Below, piece by piece: positions 1 through 6,573 of a stretch of DNA of 10,194 nt. The notes under the pieces were generated by a model. It ran no database searches, was not told the origin of the DNA, and was given only the letters and a program-made list of their open reading frames with translations. The DNA is taken from contig CAAGIP010000199.1 of assembly GCA_900769955.1 (NCBI GenBank), positions 1-10,194 of the forward strand, in the 5' to 3' direction. Source of the stretch: Spirochaetia bacterium. GTDB taxonomy: Bacteria; Spirochaetota; Spirochaetia; Sphaerochaetales; Sphaerochaetaceae. How positions within the stretch are numbered: position 1 is the stretch's first letter; each line of letters starts with the position of its first letter. Made by a program: the position numbers and the translations under genes.

Positions 1-798
1 AAGGGTGTCGATCTGGAAACCGAACCCCTTCAGATTGCACTGTCCGCCCAGCACAACAACGGCGGACTGGACATCAACTGCTGGTGGGAGACCAACCTGG
101 AGCACTTCTTCTCCTGCGGTGAGGCTGCAGGAAGCCACGGCGTCTACCGTCCCGGCGGCTCCGCCCTCAATGCAGGTCAGGCAGGGTCTGCCCGTGCCGC
201 CAGGTACATTGCAGGAAGGAACCGGGATTTCACCCAGGATGAGAACATCTTCAGAGCTCTGGCTGAAACCGCTATCTCAGAGCTGACACGCATCGCGGAA
301 AAGGCCCTTCAGGGCGGTGATACCGTCAGGGCACTCAGGGAGGAGATGACAGCGGCCATGAGTGACTGCGGAGGTGCGATCAGGGACAGTGAGGCAATAA
401 GAAAGCTGACAGCAAGGGTGGATGCCCATCTTAAGAACTTTGAGGAAGAAGTCAGGTGCAATGAGATTTCATCACTCAGGCATGTATTCCGATTTCGGGA
501 TACTCTGATTACCCAGAAATGTATTCTTGAGAGCATGGCCGACTACACGGTGGAAAAAGGTAAGAGCCGCGGTAGCGCACTCTATACTGACTACGAAGGG
601 AAAAAGCCCTACGCTTCCCTTCCTGATACCTTTACCTACACCCTCGATGACGGCGGTAAGGATGCCCTCATTCAGGAAATGACGTACAGTGAAGGAAAGT
701 GCTCCTTTAACTGGCGTCCCGTAAGGCCACTCCCTGCCGATGATGATTTCTTCGAGAACGTCTGGAGAAGGTACAGGGAAAACGGAAACATAGAATAA
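1..798 (+). CDS. FAD-binding oxidoreductase of the succinate dehydrogenase/fumarate reductase flavoprotein superfamily, C-terminal part (5' end outside window)
   Basis: An open frame enters from the left edge and gives 265 residues before a TAA stop. The first ~70 residues match the end of the FAD/substrate-binding region of fumarate-reductase-type flavoproteins: a QHNNGGLDIN stretch (compare the His-x-x-Gly-Gly segment of FrdA/SdhA), then CGEAAGSHGVYRPGGSALN, the GE-x-x-G-x-HG-x-x-R-x-GG-x-x-LN signature that holds FAD and supplies an active-site arginine. The rest (about 80-265) is charged and helix-rich, like the C-terminal helical domain of the family. Such enzymes transfer hydride between flavin and an activated C-C double bond or a similar acceptor. 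The substrate cannot be read here. The Old Yellow Enzyme gene starts 14 bases downstream, so the two are probably cotranscribed and may act in one reductive pathway. The N-terminal Rossmann dinucleotide motif lies outside the window. Family call firm, function open. Confidence 0.85.
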   Translation, partial: KGVDLETEPLQIALSAQHNNGGLDINCWWETNLEHFFSCGEAAGSHGVYRPGGSALNAGQAGSARAARYIAGRNRDFTQDENIFRALAETAISELTRIAEKALQGGDTVRALREEMTAAMSDCGGAIRDSEAIRKLTARVDAHLKNFEEEVRCNEISSLRHVFRFRDTLITQKCILESMADYTVEKGKSRGSALYTDYEGKKPYASLPDTFTYTLDDGGKDALIQEMTYSEGKCSFNWRPVRPLPADDDFFENVWRRYRENGNIE

Positions 799-812
799 AA
801 AAGGAAGACTAT

Positions 813-2159
813 ATGGCACAACATGAAAAATTCCACTACAGGACACTGGAGGAAGTAAAGGCCAGATGCAGCGAGCTGGGCATAACACTGCCCTTTGCCG
901 ATGACACATCGGCCCTTGCAGAGCCGCTTAAGGTCAGGAACATCACATTTTCCAGCAGAGTGGGTTCGGCGCCGATGGAAGGAGCCGATTCCACACCGGA
1001 TGGCTGTCCGTCTGAGATGACACTCAGACGATACAGGAAGATTGCGGAGGGCGGAGCCGCCATTATGTGGTTCGAGGCCATTTCTGTAGTCCCCGAGGGC
1101 AGGTCATCCAAAACCCAGCTTCTGATAACGAAGGACAATGTTGATGATTACAGGAGGTTTACCGATGAACTGAAGGAAGCAGGGCTTAAAAAGAACGGCC
1201 ATGCGCCCTACCTGGTAATGCAGGCAAACCACTCCGGAAGGTACTCAAATCCTGACAATAAACCGGCACCTCTCATCGCCTACCGTCACCCCTATCTGGA
1301 GCAGTTCAGGGTGGCAGATGACAGCTGTATCGTAAGTGACGATTACCTTAAAAGAACTGAAGATAACTTCGGGGAAGGCGCACGCCTTGCAAAGGAAGCA
1401 GGCTTTGACGCAGTAGACATTAAGTCCTGTCACGGCTACCTCTTCCAGGAGGTTGCCTCTGCGTACGGCCGTCCGGGACTCTACGGAGGCTCCTACGAAA
1501 ACCGCACAAGGCTTTTGAAGAACTCCATCAGGGCGGCACAGGTTTATGAGGATGACAGTTTCATGGTGACCTCCCGTCTCGGCATCTATGACGGTTACCC
1601 GGAAGGCGGTGGCTTCGGACAGAAAAGCGACGGCACCCAGGATCTGTCGGAGCCGATAAGGCTTGTGAAGGAACTGAAGGAAATGGGAGTGGACATGATT
1701 GACCTGACAATGGGAAATCCCTATGTGACGACCCACGTGACGAGACCCTTTGACATGGGTAAGTATCCACCGGAGGAGCATCCCTTCGAAGGTCTTTACA
1801 GGATGATTACCTCTATCGGAGAAGTGAAGAAAGCGGTGCCCGGCATGGTAATCCTGGCCTCTGCCCCGACCTATCTCAGACAGTACTCGGATCTCTACAC
1901 GGCAGGTGCCGTGGAAATGTGCTTATGCGACGGCATGCTCTTCGGCAGGATGCAGTTTGCCGATCCCGACTTTGCCAAAGAGATAGTCTCAGGCAGACTT
2001 GATCCGAAACGCATCTGCCTTACCTGCGGAAAGTGCGGAGACCTCATCAGGTCCCATAAGCCCACAGGGTGCGTCATCAGAGACAACGAAACCTTCATGC
2101 CCTACTACAGGGAATTCCTGGAAGAGAAGAAAAGCCTTCCGAAGAATTTCAGAGGATGA
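813..2159 (+). CDS. Old Yellow Enzyme family NADH:flavin oxidoreductase with a C-terminal four-cysteine (probable 4Fe-4S) motif
   Basis: This 448-residue protein is a TIM-barrel FMN enzyme of the OYE/2,4-dienoyl-CoA reductase type. Visible family marks are a fumbled-free N-terminal barrel start with RRYRKIAEGGAAIMWFEA (about 72-89), QANHSGR (137-143, matching Q-x-x-H-x-GR), DIKSCHGYL (202-210), YGGSYENR (224-231) and the phosphate-site segment LFGRMQFADPD (376-386). Near the end, Cys402, 405, 408 and 420 form C-x2-C-x2-C-x11-C. Dienoyl-CoA and enoate reductases have C-x2-C-x3-C-x11-C there and bind a 4Fe-4S cluster, so a cluster is likely although the second gap is one residue shorter. The protein stops soon after the cysteines and lacks the C-terminal FAD/NAD(P) domain of the long dienoyl-CoA reductases. 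It must therefore receive electrons directly or from a partner; the adjacent flavoprotein is the obvious candidate. AAGGAAG at 801-807 sets the start. Substrate unknown. Confidence 0.9.
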   Translation: MAQHEKFHYRTLEEVKARCSELGITLPFADDTSALAEPLKVRNITFSSRVGSAPMEGADSTPDGCPSEMTLRRYRKIAEGGAAIMWFEAISVVPEGRSSKTQLLITKDNVDDYRRFTDELKEAGLKKNGHAPYLVMQANHSGRYSNPDNKPAPLIAYRHPYLEQFRVADDSCIVSDDYLKRTEDNFGEGARLAKEAGFDAVDIKSCHGYLFQEVASAYGRPGLYGGSYENRTRLLKNSIRAAQVYEDDSFMVTSRLGIYDGYPEGGGFGQKSDGTQDLSEPIRLVKELKEMGVDMIDLTMGNPYVTTHVTRPFDMGKYPPEEHPFEGLYRMITSIGEVKKAVPGMVILASAPTYLRQYSDLYTAGAVEMCLCDGMLFGRMQFADPDFAKEIVSGRLDPKRICLTCGKCGDLIRSHKPTGCVIRDNETFMPYYREFLEEKKSLPKNFRG

Positions 2160-2173
2160 CAAGTCAGTAATAA

Positions 2174-2211
2174 TCTGCCAAAGCACCTCATCTTGATGAA
2201 GCTTTGGCAGA
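2174..2211. terminator. Compound hairpin between convergent genes, probable terminator mainly for the minus-strand gene
   Basis: TCTGCCAAAGC (2174-2184) pairs perfectly with GCTTTGGCAGA (2201-2211), an 11-bp stem. The 16-base loop contains a smaller TCATC/GATGA hairpin (2188-2192, 2195-2199). Read on the minus strand, the stem is followed by TTATTACT, a weak U-rich run, which suits termination of the AAA-ATPase gene ending at 2264. The plus side has no U-tract directly after it. Confidence 0.45.
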
Positions 2212-2212
2212 C

Positions 2213-2231
2213 GCTGAAATCAGCAGTGTTT
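2213..2231 (+). terminator. Small hairpin with short T-run, possible terminator of the flavoprotein/OYE operon
   Basis: GCTGA-AA-TCAGC (2213-2224) is followed by AGTGTTTT. The stem is short, so this is weak evidence. It lies about 55 bases after the OYE stop and directly after the larger hairpin. Confidence 0.25.
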
Positions 2232-2263
2232 TCCAGACTGAACGGGGATTTGCGTCAGGATTC

Positions 2264-4135
2264 TCAGACTTCAGATGCCGAAGAGCTCAGGCTCCTGCTT
2301 CTGACACGCACGTCCTTTCCTGAGAAAGCCACGCCATAAAGCAGGATGTCCTCCACATTCCGTATGACCAGCTCAGTCTGATATTTCCTGTCACGGATTT
2401 GCTCAAGGGCTTCCTGTGCAAGGGACTCGAGCTCACTTTCACTCAGGTTCTTTCCGGTCTTCAGCTCTATTACTATGCCGGGCAGGCTTCTTTCCATTGG
2501 CACGAGCATGATATCATACCTTCCCTTCCCCGATTCCCTCTCAGAGCTGACATGATACCGTCCGTTTGCAATTGCACACAGTCCCAACATCAGGCCATGA
2601 TAGAAGCTCTCGGATGATGTATCATGATAGCCCACTGATTCAAGCAGAAAGTTTTCCAGCTTCTTCTGAAGCTCCTCCCTTTTCAGAAGGAAAAGCGTAT
2701 CCTGAAGTTCTTTGGCAGAACGCGTACGGTAATTCCTTTCAATGATCTCCCTGCTGTACACGAATGATATTTCCCTGTTCGGTATTTCAACCTCGCATAT
2801 GAATCCGCCATCAGGAGCGACAGTCGTCCTCACAGTCTTAAGATATCCCGTCATCAGGAGAAAACTGAATATGCACGAAGGTTCATCATGAAGTACGGGA
2901 TACACGACACCGGTATCAATTGATGTCTCAACACTCTTTCCCTGCATCAGCTGACAAAGACTGTCATAAATCTCAGGAGGAGCATCAGGAAGGATGTCTT
3001 TAAGAATCTCATTTGAGGAAGTGGAAACCCAGAAAGGCCTGGCAATACAGCCTTCCGAGAAATAGCATGAAACGGACCAGGGATTGAATATTTCACTGTT
3101 TCCGAATCTGTATCCGTCGTACCAATCCATTATTTCCTGATATTTATCGTCCCTTCCGTAATAGGCAGCCATTTCCATCACCTCATCAGGTGTAAACCCG
3201 AAGTACTGACTGTACCGGTCCTCCAGCAGGGAGTTTACCTTCAGGTTGTTTAATCCACTGAAAATACTTTCCTTTGCGACCCTCAGTATCCCTGTCAGGA
3301 AACCGAAGGAAAGATGAGGGTTATCCTTCAGTCCGCCTGAGAACAAAAGCCTCATGAAGCTGATCATATGCTCATAATAACCTGCTGTATATGACTGCTG
3401 AATCGGGGTGTCGTATTCGTCAATTATAATAATGGGAGCAATACCATAATGAATATGCAGCATTCTTGAAAGTTTAAGGAAGGAAAGACCTACCTCGTTC
3501 TCACTGGCATTCCCATCAAGTATCCGCTGATAATATTTTCTGTCGTAATCAGAAATCCTGTCACTCACGGTCAGCTCAGAATGGCGGGCAAATTCCTCAC
3601 TGATTATCCTGTATATGAGATCATATGCCAGCTCCCAGTTTTCACATCTGACATCCTTGAATGAAATTGCAATGACAGGATATTTTCCCTGATGTTCCTG
3701 ATAATTCCTTCCGCATGCCCATATCTTCTTATCCCTGAAGAAACATGATGTATCCTCATCGGTTTTCTCAAAGAAAACCCTGAGCATATCCATATTAAGA
3801 CTCTTACCGAACCGGCGCGGGCGGGTATAGAGGGAAACCTGTGGCCGTTCATCAAGAATATCCTTTATCAGAAGGGTTTTATCAACATAATAATAGCCGA
3901 CTGAAGCTTTACGATAATCTGATATTCCAATCGGAAGCGGCTTCTTACCGGTTTCAGGAAATACAATCTCTTCCTGTCTGCTTTTAATCCTCCTGTCTTC
4001 AGGCTTGTGAGCACTGTCGGGAATACTCCAGCGGCCATCCTCCTTGATGGCACCCTCTATCCTTTTCTGAGCGCAGAGCACATTTATCCTTCGCTCGGAA
4101 ATCCCCCATTTTTCAGCTGCTTCTTTAGTCGTCAT
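2264..4135 (-). CDS. HTH + AAA-ATPase-like + PD-(D/E)XK nuclease-domain protein
   Basis: This 623-residue protein has three parts. Residues 1-45 form a MerR/excisionase-type helix-turn-helix (TTKEAAEKWGISERRINVL, then RIEGAI and GRWSIP). Residues ~66-340 match the AAA-ATPase_like family (PF09820 type): a GISDYRKASVGYYYVDKT opening, a P-loop TRPRRFGKSL (104-113), Walker B IIIIDEYDTPIQ (235-246), and GFLTGILRVAKESIFSGLNN (278-297). The C-terminus carries the associated PD-(D/E)XK nuclease fold (DUF1703 type), with RYDI (Asp541) and VIELKTG (Glu557, Lys559). The family is common in anaerobes, often in many copies, and its job is not established; nuclease or genome-defence roles are inferred. An ATG at 4174 would add 13 residues encoding the promoter-side repeats. 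I prefer 4135 because it leaves the repeat array upstream, but neither start has a good ribosome site. Codon use looks more AT-rich than in its neighbours, compatible with acquisition. Confidence 0.88.
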   Translation of the reverse strand: MTTKEAAEKWGISERRINVLCAQKRIEGAIKEDGRWSIPDSAHKPEDRRIKSRQEEIVFPETGKKPLPIGISDYRKASVGYYYVDKTLLIKDILDERPQVSLYTRPRRFGKSLNMDMLRVFFEKTDEDTSCFFRDKKIWACGRNYQEHQGKYPVIAISFKDVRCENWELAYDLIYRIISEEFARHSELTVSDRISDYDRKYYQRILDGNASENEVGLSFLKLSRMLHIHYGIAPIIIIDEYDTPIQQSYTAGYYEHMISFMRLLFSGGLKDNPHLSFGFLTGILRVAKESIFSGLNNLKVNSLLEDRYSQYFGFTPDEVMEMAAYYGRDDKYQEIMDWYDGYRFGNSEIFNPWSVSCYFSEGCIARPFWVSTSSNEILKDILPDAPPEIYDSLCQLMQGKSVETSIDTGVVYPVLHDEPSCIFSFLLMTGYLKTVRTTVAPDGGFICEVEIPNREISFVYSREIIERNYRTRSAKELQDTLFLLKREELQKKLENFLLESVGYHDTSSESFYHGLMLGLCAIANGRYHVSSERESGKGRYDIMLVPMERSLPGIVIELKTGKNLSESELESLAQEALEQIRDRKYQTELVIRNVEDILLYGVAFSGKDVRVRSRSLSSSASEV

Positions 4136-4153
4136 TAAATAATGATAATCTCT

Positions 4154-4206
4154 ATTCCGAATAAAAGCAAACATTATTCGGAATAAAGCATCCTTTTATT
4201 CCGAAT
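4154..4206. repeat. Three ATTCSGAAT palindromes phased at exactly 22 bp, candidate operator array
   Basis: ATTCCGAAT (4154-4162), ATTCGGAAT (4176-4184) and ATTCCGAAT (4198-4206) have centres at 4158, 4180 and 4202, so both intervals are 22 bp. Each is followed by AA, and the first two by a run like AAAGCA. The last two extend to TTATTCGGAATAA and TTATTCCGAATAA, which are exact reverse complements. The array lies immediately 5' of the HTH-AAA-nuclease gene, between its two possible starts and the upstream region. Spacing near two helical turns puts the sites on one face of the DNA, as expected for cooperative binding, possibly by the gene's own HTH domain. I see no fourth copy in the next 22 bp on either side. 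Confidence 0.7.
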
Positions 4207-4218
4207 AACAAATCATAG

Positions 4219-4335
4219 CAGGACATAATCATTTCCCAGGTTCTCAAGAGGTTTCCTGAAGAGGACATAAAACAGTTCGAGAAGATGCTGAAGATAATCA
4301 GCGACGAACTGATGCCGGAATTTCCGGGCAGATGA
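4219..4335 (+). pseudogene. Relic resembling the C-terminus of a MarR-family regulator
   Basis: After an in-frame TAG (4216-4218) there are 38 sense codons and a TGA. They read as an amphipathic, charged helix including VLKRFPEEDIKQFEKMLKII and ending EFPGR. This has the look of the last dimerisation helix of a MarR-type regulator, in which a short loop (F-x-x-E-D) precedes a long terminal helix. There is no ATG near the beginning and no winged-helix part, so it is a decapitated remnant if it is one. It lies just upstream of the ABC operon and just beyond the 22-bp repeat array of the divergent AAA gene. Insertion of that gene could have removed the front. The match is by pattern only, and chance coding is possible in so short a stretch. 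Confidence 0.4.
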
Positions 4336-4372
4336 GCATACCCCGCGCATAGCTGCCGATTAAGGAATATGA

Positions 4373-4389
4373 TACGAAATTGAGTCGTA
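4373..4389. promoter_or_regulatory. Inverted repeat TACGA-N7-TCGTA upstream of the ABC operon
   Basis: Perfect 5-bp arms lie 16 bases before a TTGACA hexamer. It could be a regulator site. Five-base arms are common by chance, so this is only noted. Confidence 0.2.
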
Positions 4390-4404
4390 CAATACTTCAG
4401 GAAA

Positions 4405-4435
4405 TTGACAAGCGAACATGAATCAGTGATATTAT
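4405..4435 (+). promoter_or_regulatory. Distal candidate sigma-70 promoter of the ABC operon
   Basis: There is a perfect -35 TTGACA (4405-4410) and a near-perfect -10 TATTAT (4430-4435), but the spacer is 19 bp, two longer than optimal. A start here would lie within or next to the GTTAG/CTAAC palindrome at 4443, a position suited to repression. It is weaker than the proximal promoter at 4539. Confidence 0.35.
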
Positions 4436-4442
4436 TGTGATT

Positions 4443-4458
4443 GTTAGCAAAGACTAAC
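4443..4458. promoter_or_regulatory. SlyA/MarR-like palindrome, candidate operator
   Basis: GTTAGCAAAGACTAAC has perfect arms GTTAG/CTAAC around a 6-base centre. It resembles the TTAGCAAGCTAA site known for SlyA-type MarR proteins but has a longer centre. It sits 8 bases after the distal -10 box and upstream of the proximal promoter. Together with the MarR-like relic at 4219 it suggests former or trans-acting MarR-type control of the transporter operon. Confidence 0.4.
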
Positions 4459-4538
4459 CATCATGCTTCCCTTTACACCTGAATGAAATAAAATCAGAAA
4501 ACGATGTACGGCCGGGAGCATGACCTCACACTCCGAGA

Positions 4539-4567
4539 TTGACTACCGTTCGATAGCCTATTATAAT
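4539..4567 (+). promoter_or_regulatory. Near-consensus sigma-70 promoter of the five-gene envelope operon
   Basis: TTGACT (4539-4544), a 17-bp spacer and TATAAT (4562-4567) give 11 of 12 consensus positions at ideal spacing. Transcription would begin near 4574, leaving a leader of about 56 bases before the ATG at 4631. The imperfect palindrome GGTGTTAAAACC (4570-4581) overlaps the expected start site and might be an operator. Confidence 0.7.
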
Positions 4568-4617
4568 CCGGTGTTAAAACCGCAGCCGCTGATGTGGCCA
4601 TATGAAGCAGACCATGC

Positions 4618-4624
4618 AGGAGGG
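4618..4624 (+). promoter_or_regulatory. Ribosome binding site fixing the ATPase start
   Basis: AGGAGGG lies 6 bases before the ATG at 4631. It decides between that start and an in-frame ATG at 4520, which has no such site and lies upstream of the proximal promoter. Confidence 0.8.
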
Positions 4625-4630
4625 ATACCC

Positions 4631-5326
4631 ATGCTTGAGATAAAATCACTTGTAAAGATTTACAGGACAGGTGAAGAGGAAGTAAGGGCTGTTGATGATA
4701 TCAGCTTTACCGTCGACCAGGGAGAAACCGTTGCGATCTCAGGAGCGTCCGGCTCGGGAAAGACTACCCTTCTCAATATGATAGGCACGCTGGATGGAAT
4801 CACATCAGGTGACATAATGATTGAAGGCGTCAGCATTGCAGGAATGAGCGAGAAGGAAAAGACCGCATACAGAAGGGTTAACCTGGGATTCATTTTCCAG
4901 AGCTACAACCTCATCCCGGTGCTCAGTGCCCTGGAAAACGTGGAGCTGGCCTTTCAGCCCCTCAGCAGGGATGAGATCGCAGCCCTGGGCATAACCGACA
5001 CCAGACAGGCCTCGATGGATGCCCTTAAGGCCGTGGGCCTTGAGGGATATGAGACAAGACGTCCGGGACAGCTTTCCGGAGGCCAGCAGCAGAGAGTTTC
5101 CATTGCCCGTGCGATTGTCAGAAAGCCCAGGATAATCCTTGCCGATGAGCCTACTGCCAACCTGGACAGCAAAAACAGCCTTATGGTGCTGTCCCTGCTC
5201 TCGAAGCTGAGTCATGACCATAAAATAACGGTCATATACTCCTCCCATGATCAGGAGGTGCTTAAGAACGTTAAGCGCGTGATAATCCTGAAGGACGGAA
5301 AGATCGTGGAGGACAGAAAATGCTGA
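4631..5326 (+). CDS. ABC transporter ATP-binding protein, LolD/MacB-type
   Basis: At 231 residues this has the usual length of LolD/MacB-type ATPases. All nucleotide-binding motifs are intact: Walker A GASGSGKT (38-45), Q-loop FQSYNLIP (Gln90), signature LSGGQQQR (148-155), Walker B IILADEP with Glu173, the D-loop NLDS, and switch His206 in SSHD. It would power the two FtsX-type permeases encoded directly downstream, acting as a cytoplasmic dimer that drives mechanical transmission to the periplasm rather than classical substrate channelling. The last 7 bases overlap the next gene (ATGCTGA), which implies translational coupling. The frame is open back to an ATG at 4520, but that would add 37 residues unlike the family. 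The AGGAGGG and the proximal promoter both favour 4631. Not named lolD because the cargo is unproven. Confidence 0.92.
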   Translation: MLEIKSLVKIYRTGEEEVRAVDDISFTVDQGETVAISGASGSGKTTLLNMIGTLDGITSGDIMIEGVSIAGMSEKEKTAYRRVNLGFIFQSYNLIPVLSALENVELAFQPLSRDEIAALGITDTRQASMDALKAVGLEGYETRRPGQLSGGQQQRVSIARAIVRKPRIILADEPTANLDSKNSLMVLSLLSKLSHDHKITVIYSSHDQEVLKNVKRVIILKDGKIVEDRKC

Positions 5327-6573
5327 AGGGATTGAAGCTCTCCCTGAGAAACCTTTCCCGCTACAGGACGAGAACGGTCATAACGATCATGGCAGTACTT
5401 ATATCCGTTCTTATCTCAACCGTGGTGGATGGGCTCATCAGGGGAATGTTCACCATGTCCACCTCCAACCTGATAAACTACGAAAGCTCCGAGGTTACGG
5501 TCTATCAGGAGGGATACTTCGAAAAAAGGAAGGAGTATCCGTCCGACATCTTCATATCAGGGGAAGATGTCAGCTCTGCCCTGACAAAGCTGGATGCGGC
5601 AGGAATTCCCGCAACCCCGAGATACAAGGCGGTATCGGAAGTGATTTCCTACAGTGAAGCGGAAGATGCCGAATTCAGCCTCAACGTGATACTGGTCGGA
5701 GTCGATAAGGAAAGGGACGGCAGTGTCTTCAGGATCTCAGAGAGCCTCACGGACGGTAAGTGGTTCGGTGCTGAGGATGAGATCATACTGGGCTCCAGGG
5801 TTGCGGAAAAGCTGAATCTCACCGTCGGAGACATGGTAACCCTCTCCACTACCGGAGCAATGGGATTTGCCGAGACCCTCGATCTCACGGTCGGAGGGAT
5901 CATCAACTCGGAGGATCCCCAGGTCAACATGTCCCAGGTCTTCGTGAGTCTTGCGGATCTGGACAGCTACCTGATGCTGGAGGGAGGTGCCACCGAGATA
6001 GCGGTCTCAGACGGACTTCCGTCAGTTGCGACTGACAGATTCAGGGACAGGGTTCAGAAGACGATAGGACCTGAACTGGATGCCAGGTACTATGAGGAAG
6101 TCAATGAAGACATCATCGCCATCATGAACGGGGACAAGGGCAGCTCCTTACTGATGCTCCTGTTCCTTTTCATAATCGCCGCTGCAGGCATCTCCAACAC
6201 GATGCTCATGGCCGCGATGGAAAGAAGGAAGGAGAGTGCGATGCTCCGCTCCCTTGGCTTTTCCAGAGGATCGATCGTATCACTCTTCGTACTGGAAGGC
6301 ACGCTCACCGGGATAATAGGAGCGGTACTGGGAGCCTTACTTGCACTTCTTGTTATGATACCCCTCTCCCAATATGGCCTCGACTTCACCGCCCTCCTTT
6401 CCGAGGACATGGACATCGGATACAGAATCCCGCTGATACTGAGACCCGGACTTTACTGGCAGTCCTTCGTGCTCATCCCGGCCCTGGCAGTATTTCTTTC
6501 CGCCGCATCGGCCTTCTTCCCCGTCCATAAAACGGGCAAGGAGGAAATTGCAGATCTCTTCAGGAGGACGTGA
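5320..6573 (+). CDS. FtsX-type (ABC3) permease, LolC/LolE/MacB-like, first of a pair
   Basis: This 417-residue inner-membrane protein has the four-helix ABC3 plan. A basic N-terminus (RNLSRYRTR) leads into TM1 (about 19-40). A periplasmic MacB_PCD-like domain follows (about 45-270). Then come TM2 (275-297), TM3 (318-348) and TM4 (380-402), which form the FtsX domain. The coupling segment after TM2, MLMAAMERRKESAMLRSLGF (295-314), is the highly conserved part of the family. GGAGG at 5308-5312 lies 7 bases before the ATG, inside the ATPase gene. With the next gene it should make a heterodimeric membrane part, as LolC and LolE do. There is one permease domain per chain with no fused ATPase, so it is LolCDE-like rather than MacB-like in architecture. 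Confidence 0.9.
   Translation: MLKGLKLSLRNLSRYRTRTVITIMAVLISVLISTVVDGLIRGMFTMSTSNLINYESSEVTVYQEGYFEKRKEYPSDIFISGEDVSSALTKLDAAGIPATPRYKAVSEVISYSEAEDAEFSLNVILVGVDKERDGSVFRISESLTDGKWFGAEDEIILGSRVAEKLNLTVGDMVTLSTTGAMGFAETLDLTVGGIINSEDPQVNMSQVFVSLADLDSYLMLEGGATEIAVSDGLPSVATDRFRDRVQKTIGPELDARYYEEVNEDIIAIMNGDKGSSLLMLLFLFIIAAAGISNTMLMAAMERRKESAMLRSLGFSRGSIVSLFVLEGTLTGIIGAVLGALLALLVMIPLSQYGLDFTALLSEDMDIGYRIPLILRPGLYWQSFVLIPALAVFLSAASAFFPVHKTGKEEIADLFRRT

Noticed and set aside
472..909. Minus-strand open frame of 145 codons across the flavoprotein/OYE junction
   Set aside because: It overlaps two well-supported plus-strand genes, and its translation looks like noise.
1245..1781. Minus-strand open frame of 178 codons
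   Set aside because: It lies entirely inside the OYE gene on the other strand; the Cys/Val/His-rich translation is typical of an antisense shadow.
4136..4174. Upstream ATG of the AAA-ATPase gene at 4174
   Set aside because: It would place part of the palindrome array in the coding region and has no well-placed ribosome site. Not excluded, since some relatives have a few residues before the TTKEAA motif.
4154..4206. CRISPR array
   Set aside because: There are only three 9-bp cores with 13-bp, AT-rich, partly similar gaps and no cas gene; this is an operator-like array.
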